Below, one piece after another: positions 8,501-16,561 of a stretch of 64,000 nucleotides of DNA (its first letter is position 1; every line of letters begins with the position of its first letter). This DNA comes from DSVZ01 sp964568145 (lineage in GTDB: Bacteria; Verrucomicrobiota; Verrucomicrobiia; Limisphaerales; J093). The stretch is taken from the NCBI GenBank assembly GCA_964568145.1, contig CAZMOZ010000003.1:124001-188000 (forward strand), written 5' to 3'. Under the pieces are notes generated by a model. It was not told the origin of the DNA. It ran no database searches and saw nothing but the letters and a program-made list of their open reading frames with translations. The translations under genes were made by a program, and so were the position numbers.

Positions 8501-10771
8501 GACGGCGTGTTCACGGGCAGTATTCCCGGACAGCCGGCCGGCGCGCTGGTGGCCTTCCACCTCGAAGCCGCCGACACGGCCGCGCCGTCCGCCGCGCGGT
8601 TGTTTCCGCCCGGCGCGCCCGACCGCGAATGCCTGGCGCGCTGGGGCGAGCCAGCACCGTCCGGCGCGTTTGGCGCGTACCGGATCTGGCTCACCCAGGC
8701 CGCGCACGATTTCTGGGCCGGCCGCGAGAAGATGAGCAACGAGGACGTGGACGCGACGTTTGTGTACGGCCAGCACCGGGTCATCCACAACGCCGGGGCG
8801 CATTACAGCGGCAGTTCCTACACGGCGCCGATCTACAACTCACCCACCGGCAACCTGTGCGGCTACGATCTGACTTTCCCGAAGTCCGACCGCTTCCTCG
8901 GCGACATTCGGCTCACGCTCGACTGGCCGATCCGCGACGACACCAACCAGCGTGAGCAGCTCATGTACTGGTTCCTCGAACAGTACGGCCTGCCGAACAT
9001 GCACCGGCGCTACGTCCACCTCTTCGTCAATGGCCGGCGCCGCGGCACGATCTACGACGACGTGCAACAGCCCGGCGCGGACACCCTCGCGGAATGGTTC
9101 CCGGACGACGCCGAAGGCACGCTCTGGAAGACCGATTGCTGGAACGAATTCGACAACGCCGGCAACCGCGTGGACCCGTGCATCCTGAACACGCTCGAAA
9201 ACTTCACCACCACCGGCGGCGCAAAAAAGGCGGCCCGGTACCGCTGGAACTGGCGCCCGCGCGCGGTGCGCGGCTCGGCCAACGACTTCGGCGATCTCTT
9301 CGCGCTGGTGGACGCCGTGAACGCGCCGGCGGACTACCTCGCCCGCGTCGAGGCGCTGGTGGACGTGGACCACTGGATGCGCACGTTCGCGATGAACGAC
9401 CTGGCCTCGTTCTGGGACGCCTTCGGCAATCCAAACGCGAAGAACACCTTTCTCTACAAGCCGCAACGCGACGGCTGGAAACTGCTGTGCTGGGACTTCG
9501 ACGTGGGCCTGGGCGTGTTCAACGACCCGCCCAACGCCCCGCTTTTCGAGGTCAACGACCCGGCGGTGGCGCGGATGTACCGCACGCCGGCGTTGGTCCG
9601 GCGCTACTGGGCCGCGCTCGAGGAGGCGCTGAGCGACTGGTTCAAGGTCGGGCCGGGCACGCGCCTTGACGCGCTGCTCGACGCGAAGCACGCGGCGTTC
9701 CGCGCGGAGAATCTGGCGCTGGCCGGCCCGGCGGGGATCAAGTCCTGGATCACCCAGCGTCGCGCCTACCTGCAAGCGCAACTCAACACCGTGCGTGCGA
9801 ACTTCGCGGTCACGAGCCCCGCGCCGGAGGTCGTCACCGACCAGTCGCCGCTGGTGATCCGCGGCACGGCGCCCGTCGCGGTGCGAACGCTGCGCGTGAA
9901 CGACGTCGAACAGCCGGCGGCCTGGAACAGCGTCACCGGTTGGGAACTGCGCGTGCCGCTGGCGGCCGGCACGAACGTGCTGTCGCTCGCGAGCCTCGAT
10001 TACCACGGCCGGCCGGTGGCGGGCGCGACGGCGCAGCTCACCGTTCATTTCACCGGCACGCCGCCCCCGCCGCCCGCGCTCCGCATCAACGAATGGCTGG
10101 CCGCGAACCGCCGTACGCTCGCCGACCCGGCCGACGGCGCGTTCGACGACTGGTTCGAGCTTTACAATCCCGGCGACACCGCGGTGAGCCTGGCCGGCTG
10201 GCGCCTGACCGATTCGCTGGCCGACCCGGCGCGCTTCATCATCCCGGCGGGGTTTGCCGTGCCGGCGCGGGCCTTCCTGCTGGTCTGGGCCGACGGCCAG
10301 CCGGCGCAGACGCGGGCCGGCGGCGACCTGCACGTGAACTTCCAGCTCAGCCGCGACGGCGAAGGGATCGCGCTGTTCGACCCGTTGGGACGGCCCGTGG
10401 ACGCGGTCGAATTTGGTCCGCAGGCCGAGGACGTCAGCCAGGGTCGCTGGCCGGACGGCGCCCCGGAGCCGTTCTTCACTTGGCAGGCGCCGACACCGGG
10501 CGCGACGAATTCGGAGATACCACGCGGACTGCCCGAGGTCCGCATCCTGGACCTCCGGGTTTCGGAAGCTGGGGCTGTTGGCTTGCAGTGGACCAGCCTG
10601 CCGGGGCGGACCTATCGCGTGCAATGGCGCAGGGTGATCGCGGGTGACGCTTGGCGTGATATCACCGACGACGTGATTGCCAGTGAATCCACCGCTTCTG
10701 CCATCCTCACTGGCCAGGTAGCGGACGAAAGCGGGTACTTCCGCGTGCTGTTGCTGACCACGACGCCGTGA
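5534..10771 (+). CDS. Giant secreted CotH / lamin-tail-domain surface protein
   Basis: About 1745 residues from a GTG at 5534 that gives a signal peptide (VVCRLILALLAALAASPVVQA). The frame is open back to 5153, but that extra 127-codon stretch consists of dispersed repeats, so I favour the later start. Order: one IPGLFNTGVDDAG module (as in the first gene), an Ig-like domain (nt 6125-6370), three lamin-tail domains (nt 6440-6810, 6915-7290, 7340-7640; motif ITEIxxxP...FIELYN), a carbohydrate-binding-like stretch, a CotH kinase-like domain (nt 8680-9790; LYKPQRDGWKLLCWDFDVGLG carries the Asp pair), a fourth lamin-tail domain (nt 10080-10400) and a fibronectin-like tail. CotH in Bacillus is a protein kinase for spore coat; whether this one phosphorylates anything is unknown. 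Probably cell-surface. Confidence 0.85.
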   Translation: MVCRLILALLAALAASPVVQATVIPGLFNTGVDDAGALLPAGARDPHWHLVQSADASVPGPAAWVVREGFPIPPWIANGPDSKWIAPQADQSGGNSPGNYTYQLVFDLTGFDPASAVLTGRWSSDNAGVEVRLNGQPTGVTFDGNFGAFSPEFTLRAGFIAGANTLDFVVNNAGDSVNPTGFRAELRGTAELEAPPGTPPQIVRQPEPVTVSFKDPARFSVGVYGSRPLAYQWRHGGRALAGATNATLLIPFASVADGGSYDVVVGNAFGTATSAKASLTLTFPNPAQLGREPPGPSSRRTAIALTEIMYHPAERPGDGDLEFIELYNSNPFFEDLGGWRLSGEVDFTFPPGTILGGTNYLVVAANPTAFRAAYGLTNVLGGWVGKLANEGGRLRLRKTSGAVVLEVNYRPDPPWPLAAAGAGHSLVLARPSYGEDDPRAWSVSAFAGGSPGAADPPPASPLDNLVIHEVFAAPGPGERAWIELHNASARPVDASGCVLSPQPGAAGFTVPAGTVLGGGEFAVFDETRLGFAPEAVDGRLYLFNPDRTRALDAVEAPLRSGSAGSSPATVMSLSLGRTPPRSGALRELASPTPNAPNAPPRAGEIVITEILFRPLSGDDRDEFAELHNRSHSALDLGGWRFVDGIEFEFPPAVTLPPGGYLVVARDAAHFRAAHPSLPAGVVVGDFQGSLSDRGERLALARPVLLSGRAATAWLIAAEARYRDGDRASRWADGGGSSLELADLRSDPLDPDNWVDSDETGEADWTLIEATGVLDHTHPAVPAADQLQVMLLEAGEALVDNVEVRVGDGGNRVGNGAFEFSAAGWFFQGTHRLSRRQSGGYLSAGCLRLVASGRGDHVANRARTVLTAPIPAGQTATIRARVKWLAGHPEILLRLRGGGLEAAHRLATPVSPGTPGAPNSRAVANAGPTVSEVSHRPVLPAAGQPVRVLARVADPDGVANVTLRFRRDPDRESASTPMVDDGTGPDELAGDGVFTGSIPGQPAGALVAFHLEAADTAAPSAARLFPPGAPDRECLARWGEPAPSGAFGAYRIWLTQAAHDFWAGREKMSNEDVDATFVYGQHRVIHNAGAHYSGSSYTAPIYNSPTGNLCGYDLTFPKSDRFLGDIRLTLDWPIRDDTNQREQLMYWFLEQYGLPNMHRRYVHLFVNGRRRGTIYDDVQQPGADTLAEWFPDDAEGTLWKTDCWNEFDNAGNRVDPCILNTLENFTTTGGAKKAARYRWNWRPRAVRGSANDFGDLFALVDAVNAPADYLARVEALVDVDHWMRTFAMNDLASFWDAFGNPNAKNTFLYKPQRDGWKLLCWDFDVGLGVFNDPPNAPLFEVNDPAVARMYRTPALVRRYWAALEEALSDWFKVGPGTRLDALLDAKHAAFRAENLALAGPAGIKSWITQRRAYLQAQLNTVRANFAVTSPAPEVVTDQSPLVIRGTAPVAVRTLRVNDVEQPAAWNSVTGWELRVPLAAGTNVLSLASLDYHGRPVAGATAQLTVHFTGTPPPPPALRINEWLAANRRTLADPADGAFDDWFELYNPGDTAVSLAGWRLTDSLADPARFIIPAGFAVPARAFLLVWADGQPAQTRAGGDLHVNFQLSRDGEGIALFDPLGRPVDAVEFGPQAEDVSQGRWPDGAPEPFFTWQAPTPGATNSEIPRGLPEVRILDLRVSEAGAVGLQWTSLPGRTYRVQWRRVIAGDAWRDITDDVIASESTASAILTGQVADESGYFRVLLLTTTP

Positions 10772-10798
10772 GACTGGCGGCCCGCGTCGGGTTCTCCA

Positions 10799-11770
10799 AT
10801 GTGGCACTTGACCCTGGCTGGCAGGCGTTCTTACAGTGCCCGCATCGTGAATAAGGGCATCGCACAAGCCGGGCGTTCAGCATGGGCGCTGCCGCTGCTT
10901 TGGTTTCTCACCCCCCTGCTGCTGGTCGCGTCCTCACCGGTTCACGGCGAGGAACCGGTACTCACGGGCACCGTGCGGAACCTGTCCCCCCGGCCGCTCG
11001 CGGGAGTGATCGTGAGCGCGTACCAAACACCGACCAACGTCGTGGCGACCGCGGTGACGGATGCGGACGGCGGATTTCAACTGACCAACCTGGTGGCCGG
11101 CGCGTACCGGGTGCTGGCCCTGATGCCCGCCCAGGGCGCGCTCGCGCTCTGGTACCCCGGCGCGTACAGCTACGACGAGGCGACGCCGGTGACCGTGTCC
11201 GCCGGGGAAAACCCGCCGCTGAGCTTCGCGCTCGCCGACTCCGGACGCGTCGGCGGCGTGGTGACGGACTGGCAGGGTGCGCCCTTGCCGGGCGTCCTCG
11301 TGAACCTTTACGCCCCGGGTTTCCGTTTCCTGGCGGGGGGGCGGACGGATGACCAGGGACGCTATCTCGTCGAGGGCATTCCGCCCGGGGAATACACCGT
11401 GTTGTTCGCCGATCCCGCGAAGGTGCATCACTTCCGGTGGCATGGCGACACGACGGATTTCCGTCAGGCGGCGCGGGTGACGGTCGCCGACGCCGGGGTG
11501 ACGCCCCCGGTGGGCATCCGGCTGTACCCGGAATCGTTCTTCCCCACCCGCATCCTGACGGCCAGCTACCGGGCGGCGGACGCCACGCTCGCGCTCGAGT
11601 GGTTCAGCGAGCCGGGAGTCACCTACGCGATCGAGGCCGCCGACGCGCTTGACGAACCAACGGCCTTCACCACGGTCCGCACCGGCATCCAGGCCACCGG
11701 GGAGACGACCCGTGTCGAACTGGCCCTGGATGGCCGTCCGCGCCGCTTCTACCGCATCGAGATCCGATGA
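10799..11770 (+). CDS. Exported protein with two carboxypeptidase-regulatory-like domains
   Basis: 323 residues from the ATG at 10799; a GTG at 10847 would give a more ordinary signal peptide (VNKGIAQAGRSAWALPLLWF). Two transthyretin-like beta-sandwich domains follow (about residues 52-135 and 140-215), seen in LTGTVRNLSPRPLAGVIVSA and GGVVTDWQGAPLPGVLVNLY, each with a DADGGFQLTNL or DDQGRYLVEGI segment. The last 70 residues form the same fibronectin-like tail (ending FYRIEIR) as the first protein of the window. Its stop overlaps the start of the PAAR gene (ATGA), so the two are translationally coupled. No enzymatic domain is visible; a structural or adhesive role is inference. Confidence 0.8.
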   Translation: MWHLTLAGRRSYSARIVNKGIAQAGRSAWALPLLWFLTPLLLVASSPVHGEEPVLTGTVRNLSPRPLAGVIVSAYQTPTNVVATAVTDADGGFQLTNLVAGAYRVLALMPAQGALALWYPGAYSYDEATPVTVSAGENPPLSFALADSGRVGGVVTDWQGAPLPGVLVNLYAPGFRFLAGGRTDDQGRYLVEGIPPGEYTVLFADPAKVHHFRWHGDTTDFRQAARVTVADAGVTPPVGIRLYPESFFPTRILTASYRAADATLALEWFSEPGVTYAIEAADALDEPTAFTTVRTGIQATGETTRVELALDGRPRRFYRIEIR

Positions 11771-12897
11771 AGACTTCGAGTTCCTGCTCATCGCCCGGTT
11801 TCGAGGAAGGCCGCCGCGCTCGCTGTGGCCGATGGCTGGCGTGGTCGGGCCTGCTGTTGCTGGCGGGCACCGAGGCGGCGGGCGCCACGCTGGTGGCGCG
11901 GCATGCCAATTCAACCCTCACGTGGGAGATCGAGGGGCTTTCGGCGGCGGTGTTCGACCGGGTGGAGACCGCGGACGTCGACATCCTGCATGTGTACCGC
12001 GTCATCTATCCCCCGCCGGGCACGCCCATGCCCATGCGGGCCACGTTCGAGACCGACTACGAATGGGCGGCCGGCCGGGTGTGCATGATCACCGGCACCC
12101 GCAGCCAGTGGGCGCGCGAGGTGATCCAGTGTCCGGACAACCCCGACCTCGGGTCGTGTCCGCCGGCCGGCATCGAGACGCCGGTGACCCTGCGGCTGCA
12201 AGACAGCTATGACGGGGGCAGCTTCCGGGATCCGGAGGTTTCCTTGATCCACGCCGGGTTGAGTGACTGGTACACCTTGCGCATTGCGTTGCGCCCCGCC
12301 ACCAACGTCGTGCTGGAGACGCTCGAGATGACGTATCCGGTGGGGGAAAGCCCGTGCGTCTTCACCGAGGGCTGGGTGTTCGGCGCGAAGTGTGTGGTGC
12401 GGGTCGATGGGGTGAGCATGGATGTCTCGGGCCGGGTCGAGTGGAGCGGCAGCGGATCGTTTACGCCGGCCCAAGGCGAGCGGTCGTCGCCGTCCTTCGA
12501 ACGGGATGGACCCCAGACCATCACGCTGGGCATCCGGTTGGGCAACCTGGCGACCAACGTGACCTACACCGTACAGACCCTGGATCCGTGGAAGGAGTGG
12601 TTCGCCTTCGTGGGAAGCAAAGCCCATTGTCCCGCGGACGCCCACGGTGACCCTGGAGATCCTCATCCAACCCTCGGGCCGATCACTTCGGGCAGCGCCC
12701 TGGTTTCGTTCCGCGGGGCGGCGGCGGCCCGGGTGGGCGACGTGGGGACGCATGCAGCCTGCTCAGGACCCAATACGTTCATCATCATGGAGGGCGATCC
12801 GCGCGTGTTGATTGATGGCCGTCCCGCGGCGCGGATGGGCAGCGCCACCCGTCACTGCGGTGGCCTGGGTCACATCGTGGAAGGGCCCTTGAAATAG
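11767..12897 (+). CDS. Exported protein with C-terminal PAAR domain
   Basis: 376 residues. A hydrophobic export segment lies at about residues 22-40 (GRWLAWSGLLLLAGTEAAGA). A Cys-containing beta-rich region of about 240 residues that I do not recognise follows. Residues 282-374 form a PAAR domain: AHCPADAHGDPGDPHP, then ITSGSALVSFRGAAAARVGD, then VLIDGRPAARMGS with CGG. PAAR proteins sharpen the VgrG spike of type VI and related injection systems and coordinate a metal through His/Cys. Here the domain follows a Sec signal and no type VI gene is visible, so it may instead act as an extracellular or periplasmic tip module. Overlaps the upstream gene by 4 bases. Confidence 0.85.
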   Translation: MKTSSSCSSPGFEEGRRARCGRWLAWSGLLLLAGTEAAGATLVARHANSTLTWEIEGLSAAVFDRVETADVDILHVYRVIYPPPGTPMPMRATFETDYEWAAGRVCMITGTRSQWAREVIQCPDNPDLGSCPPAGIETPVTLRLQDSYDGGSFRDPEVSLIHAGLSDWYTLRIALRPATNVVLETLEMTYPVGESPCVFTEGWVFGAKCVVRVDGVSMDVSGRVEWSGSGSFTPAQGERSSPSFERDGPQTITLGIRLGNLATNVTYTVQTLDPWKEWFAFVGSKAHCPADAHGDPGDPHPTLGPITSGSALVSFRGAAAARVGDVGTHAACSGPNTFIIMEGDPRVLIDGRPAARMGSATRHCGGLGHIVEGPLK

Positions 12898-13355
12898 AAA
12901 CGGCGACCCTGCGTTATCGGGGCCCAGTAACAGGCCGGCACCCCGGGGCCACGGCTTCACCACGGCCCAGGCGTCGGCGTCTCGCCGGGGCGGCGGCAGC
13001 AGGCGGTCCTGCCAGTCCGTCGCTTCGAACGTCAGCCGAATCTTTGGGAGAAGGCCCAAGTCATAGAGGCCGTTGGCTGGTCGGGTGGGAAAGTGCTGTT
13101 TCGATCCGTCCGCGTTGGCCGTGAAGCCCAACGTCGCCGGCTCGGCGCGATCAGCAAGCAAGCGCGGCAGCCGGGCACGCGCGACCACGAAGTCAGATCG
13201 CTGGAAGCTTTCGCCAGCCAGGGATCCATGGGGCTGCCGAAAACCCGCGGCGTTGCTTTGCCAGAGACTCGCGCCAGTTCCAGCCCGGATTCAGTGCCGC
13301 GGCGGGCCGGGAGCGTCAGCAGAACGACAAGCCAGAGCCAGATCCTGATGCTCAA
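12898..13355 (-). pseudogene. Possible frameshifted small exported protein
   Basis: On the minus strand an ATG at 13355 starts a peptide with a signal-like N-terminus (MSIRIWLWLVVLLTLPARRG). Around 13180-13190 the sensible reading switches to another frame, which continues with LPRLLADRAEPATLGFTAN and LPKIRLTFEATDWQDRLLPP down to about 12900. Neither frame alone gives a complete gene, so I read this as a single gene with a one-base shift, or two unrelated fragments. The family is unknown to me. This 488-base stretch (12898-13385) holds no other gene I can support. Confidence 0.3.
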
Positions 13356-13385
13356 TTCCCAAGGCAGGTGCTCTGCCGGCCCGAC

Positions 13386-15095
13386 CTAGCGCGACAAGGC
13401 AGGTAGCGGCGCGGCCTTGACCTCGGGGTGCGCGAGCAGGTACGCGCGTCGTTTTTGGGCGAACTCCATCAGGCTCACCTTCTCCCGTCCGGGTCCAAAC
13501 CTGCCCGGATTCGCAGGCTGCGCGGATTCGACCGGGGATGCCGTCGAATCACCCAGGCTGCGGACGAACGCCTCGGTGGTGTCGAGCTTGCGCGTGTCGG
13601 TCTTCACGTCCTCCGCGATCAGATGGTGGTACCGCCGGGCCAGTGGGCCGAGCTTCTGATCCCAGTCGAGCCAGCGTTCGGCGATGTCGCGCACGTAACC
13701 CAGATACCGCGCCCGGTATTCTGGCACCGCCAACAACCGCGAGCGCAGAGGTTTGCTCGAGTCGTTGAGTGCCACGAGCGGATCCAGTTCCAGCCCCCCG
13801 CCGCCGGGACCACCCGGTCCGCCACCGCCCCCGGACATCGCCTCGTTCACGTCGTGGGGAATGATGTGATATCGCCCGCTTTTGTCCTGATAGATGTTGT
13901 AGTCGCTGGAGCGGACCCAGTACCCGTCGTTGTTGATCAGCGCGTTTTCGACGGCCAGGAAACGCAGCGCGCCGTCCACGTCGAGCATGGGCCCGATTGC
14001 GGCGGGCAGTTCGGCGGCGGGCGTCTCGCTCAACACGCGGCACAGCTTGATGAGCGCGGTCCAGACCTCGGGCGAGTCTTTGCTCTTGATCTGGTAGAGC
14101 CGCCGGTATGGCGCCTCGCCCTCGCCCAGGTATTCGAGGCCGGCGCGGGTCTGCGGGCTGCCGGGCACCTTCCAGCGCGCGCCCTGGGTGGTGCCGAACC
14201 AGTCGCGGGCGAAGTCCTTGTTGAACTGCTGCACGCTGGTGTAGATGCCCCAGCACTCGCCGTTGATGACCACCCGCACGAAGTTCGCCTTCGCGGCGGG
14301 CAGGTAGTCGCGCGCGATCTGGAGGTAGAGCATCACGCGTAGGAACGATGGGTCTTCGTGGGCATTCAGCAGGTTGAAGGTGCGGTAACCGCTCAGGTTC
14401 TGCCCTTGGTGGACGAAATCGAAGGACAGGTTCAGCGAGCGCTTCCGGCCTTCGGGCACGAACATGAACGAGGTGGCGCCGCGGAAATGCACCCCCACGT
14501 CGCGGTAGGTCCGGCCGTCCACGATCACCGTGGCCGGCACCTCGACGTCGGTGTTGTTGAAGTCGGCCAGTTCCTGCTCCCAGTCCGCGTTCTCGAACTC
14601 GAGGAAGAACGTGCGCAGGATGAACGGCTCATACACCGGCGCGTCCGGATACGCCGGCACGTCCGCCGGGGTGAGCCGGCGGCCGGGCTGGGGCGGCTCA
14701 GCGGTCGCGCCGCCCGGTCCAAACCGCCCGCGCCGGCCGGGACCGCCGGGGCCGCCGAAGCGCCCCCCGACGCCCTGGGTTTTCAGCCACGCGCGCGCGG
14801 CCTGGCGCTCCTCGCGGTTGAGGCGGCCGTCACCGTCCTTGTCGAACTGCGCCGCGACCTTCCGCTCTTGGTTCATCCCGCCCGGACCTCCCGGCCCGCC
14901 AAAGCCGCCCGGACCGAAACCCGGCGGCGGCCCAAAGCCATCCGGCCCGAACGGCGGCGGGCCGTCGAAACCCGGCGGTCCGTCCGGCGGGCCATCAACA
15001 GCCGGCGGCGGGGCGGGTTCAACAGGTTGTGCGATGCCGGCCAGCCAGCCGGTGAGCACGGCTGTGGTGGCAAGGATGAACTTCAAATGTGGCAT
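13386..15095 (-). CDS. Secreted CotH-family protein with EF-hand and Gly/Pro-rich linker
   Basis: 569 residues. Signal peptide (MPHLKFILATTAVLTGWLAG), then a long linker of Gly, Pro, Phe and Asp (about residues 25-75). A single EF-hand loop DKDGDGRLNREE follows at about 85-96, with Asp at the expected calcium-binding positions, then a second Gly/Arg-rich linker. The CotH kinase-like domain spans about 160-560, with the conserved blocks VGVHFRGATSFMFVPEGRKR, ECWGIYTSVQQFNKDF and YHIIPHDVNEAM. This is a typical Verrucomicrobia/Planctomycetes arrangement. It lies 67 bases downstream of the DUF4159 gene on the same strand, suggesting an operon. No canonical ribosome-binding site is seen. Function (kinase or cell-surface assembly) is inferred. 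Confidence 0.88.
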   Translation of the reverse strand: MPHLKFILATTAVLTGWLAGIAQPVEPAPPPAVDGPPDGPPGFDGPPPFGPDGFGPPPGFGPGGFGGPGGPGGMNQERKVAAQFDKDGDGRLNREERQAARAWLKTQGVGGRFGGPGGPGRRGRFGPGGATAEPPQPGRRLTPADVPAYPDAPVYEPFILRTFFLEFENADWEQELADFNNTDVEVPATVIVDGRTYRDVGVHFRGATSFMFVPEGRKRSLNLSFDFVHQGQNLSGYRTFNLLNAHEDPSFLRVMLYLQIARDYLPAAKANFVRVVINGECWGIYTSVQQFNKDFARDWFGTTQGARWKVPGSPQTRAGLEYLGEGEAPYRRLYQIKSKDSPEVWTALIKLCRVLSETPAAELPAAIGPMLDVDGALRFLAVENALINNDGYWVRSSDYNIYQDKSGRYHIIPHDVNEAMSGGGGGPGGPGGGGLELDPLVALNDSSKPLRSRLLAVPEYRARYLGYVRDIAERWLDWDQKLGPLARRYHHLIAEDVKTDTRKLDTTEAFVRSLGDSTASPVESAQPANPGRFGPGREKVSLMEFAQKRRAYLLAHPEVKAAPLPALSR

Positions 15096-15162
15096 GAGAA
15101 TTGAGGGGAGAGTGATTCGCGGTGGCGGCTGACCGGGCCAGACCAGCCGCCGGCATGGGCAG

Positions 15163-16005
15163 TCAGTGCGTCATGACGTAGAGAATGATGTTGATCGCGA
15201 GCGGATACGCCTGGGGCTCGGAGAACTCGGCGAAGTAATCGGGGTTCGTGGCCTCCTCCTCCCAGCCGTCGCCCAGATCCGTGTTGTGACACGCCAGCAC
15301 CAACAGCCGGCCGCGGTCGTCCAGGATGGCCCGGTAGTGCGGCGTCCTGCCGTCCTCGACTTCCCAGGTGATGCCGGTGCCGTGGTAGCGGGTGGCGTGA
15401 TAGACGTTCGGAATCTGCGGCTTTTCCTTCAGGTTGAAGACAAAGTGGAAGATCGGATGCGTCACTGGCAGTTCGACGGCGTGGCGCTCGGGAAAGACCC
15501 GCCGCAGCACCTCGCTCTCGAAATGCGCCCAAGGCCGTTCGCCCCAGAAATCGTCCACCAGCAGAAACCCGCCGCTAAGCAGATGCCGGCGCAGAGCCGC
15601 CACTTCCGCGTCGCTCAACACGATGGCCGGCACGCCGCTCATGAACAGGAACGGGTACTTGGACAACTCCGGGTCCGTCAGTTCCAGCACGTGGCCGTCC
15701 GGCGCCACCGCCAGCGCGGTGAGCTGGTGCAGCCGCCAGGAGAGGTTCACATCCGCGTCCGGGTAATCCGTCCACCAGGCGTAACTGCTGCGGTCCTGCG
15801 TGGAGGTGTACCGGATGCGCGCAAACGTGAAGGTGTCCGCCTCGAAGCCAGCGGACAACGTCCAGGCGGGCACATTGCCGCGGGTGAACTCGGGCGGTCC
15901 CCGCCGTCCGCCGCGCATCTGGGCCCACGCGCCCGTCGCGGCCAGACACCCGCCCACCAACAGCCACAGCATGAGCCGTCGCCAGCGCCGCAGCACCCCG
16001 GACAT
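15163..16005 (-). CDS. DUF4159 secreted protein
   Basis: 280 residues from the ATG at 16005, which gives an export signal (MSGVLRRWRRLMLWLLVGGC, then LAATGAWAQ). A longer version from 16041 adds 12 residues and is possible. The DUF4159 signature is clear: ARIRYTSTQDRSSYAWWTDY near residue 60, LSGGFLLVDDFWGERPWAHF in the middle, and a C-terminus reading YPLAINIILYVMTH. The family has a flavodoxin/glutamine-amidotransferase-like fold but no proven activity; it often sits with CotH, DUF58 or MoxR genes in Verrucomicrobia and Planctomycetes. Here a CotH gene follows at 15095. Confidence 0.85.
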   Translation of the reverse strand: MSGVLRRWRRLMLWLLVGGCLAATGAWAQMRGGRRGPPEFTRGNVPAWTLSAGFEADTFTFARIRYTSTQDRSSYAWWTDYPDADVNLSWRLHQLTALAVAPDGHVLELTDPELSKYPFLFMSGVPAIVLSDAEVAALRRHLLSGGFLLVDDFWGERPWAHFESEVLRRVFPERHAVELPVTHPIFHFVFNLKEKPQIPNVYHATRYHGTGITWEVEDGRTPHYRAILDDRGRLLVLACHNTDLGDGWEEEATNPDYFAEFSEPQAYPLAINIILYVMTH

Positions 16006-16232
16006 CCGCCGGCCGGCGGGTGGTTGCCCGTTGCGGACCATCGGGTCGTGTGAACCGGCCGCCCGGGCGGCTGATAGGGCTGCGTGGTGCATTTCAGCCG
16101 GGCGCCTGCCCGGCGAATGCGGAGACGGACCGGAGCCCGCGGCGGTTACGAGGCCCGGCGGCCGGCCACGGGCATCCGGATTGTTGGGCCATGGTTTCGG
16201 ACAGACGGCTGCGGTTGCGGGTGAGGCGGTAG

Positions 16233-16308
16233 TGGTGGGCGCTGAGGGATTCGAACCCCCGACCTGCTCGGTGTAAACGAGACGCGCTAGCCACTGCGCC
16301 AAGCGCCC
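16233..16308 (-). tRNA. tRNA-Val (anticodon UAC)
   Basis: Minus-strand cloverleaf. Acceptor GGGCGCT pairs with AGCGCCC, the anticodon loop TTTACAC gives UAC, and the T-loop is TTCGAAT; the first anticodon-stem pair is a mismatch. Discriminator A and an encoded CCA end the gene. It lies downstream of secDF on the same strand. Confidence 0.95.
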
Positions 16309-16395
16309 GACCGCTCGTGACCTTGACGTGCCGCAACCACGCTGGCAACCACAACCCGAGGCCGGGCGCATCCCAGTTCCGTGCCGGCACCAGGG

Positions 16396-16533
16396 CGGGG
16401 TCTGCAGTGACCCGGGCGACCCGCCCGCGTGGGCTGCGGTCTGCCGAACGCAGCCTGTAATGCAGGGCTCGACGGAGTCTCGCCCCGCTGCGTCAAGGTT
16501 GGGCCGGCACAAAAGTGAGCTGCGCCTCCCGAG
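16396..16533 (-). repeat. Composite dispersed repeat block (families C and B)
   Basis: Holds family C (GGGCGACCCGCCCGCG near 16414-16429) then family B (GGGCTCGACGGAGTCTCGCC from 16465, extending to AAGTGAGCTGCGCC). On the minus strand the order B-spacer-C matches blocks at 25053-25236 and 59137-59290. The 253-base gap 16309-16561 contains nothing else I can support. Confidence 0.65.
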
Positions 16534-16561
16534 GCTCCGGTCCGCGCCCGCGGCGGCGGGC

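Noticed and set aside
6509..8803. A 764-codon minus-strand frame antisense to the CotH/lamin-tail gene
   Set aside because: Same reason: a shadow of a GC-rich coding strand.
13386..16005. CotH plus DUF4159 as a spore-coat system
   Set aside because: No other sporulation gene is present and these families are common in non-spore-forming Verrucomicrobia.
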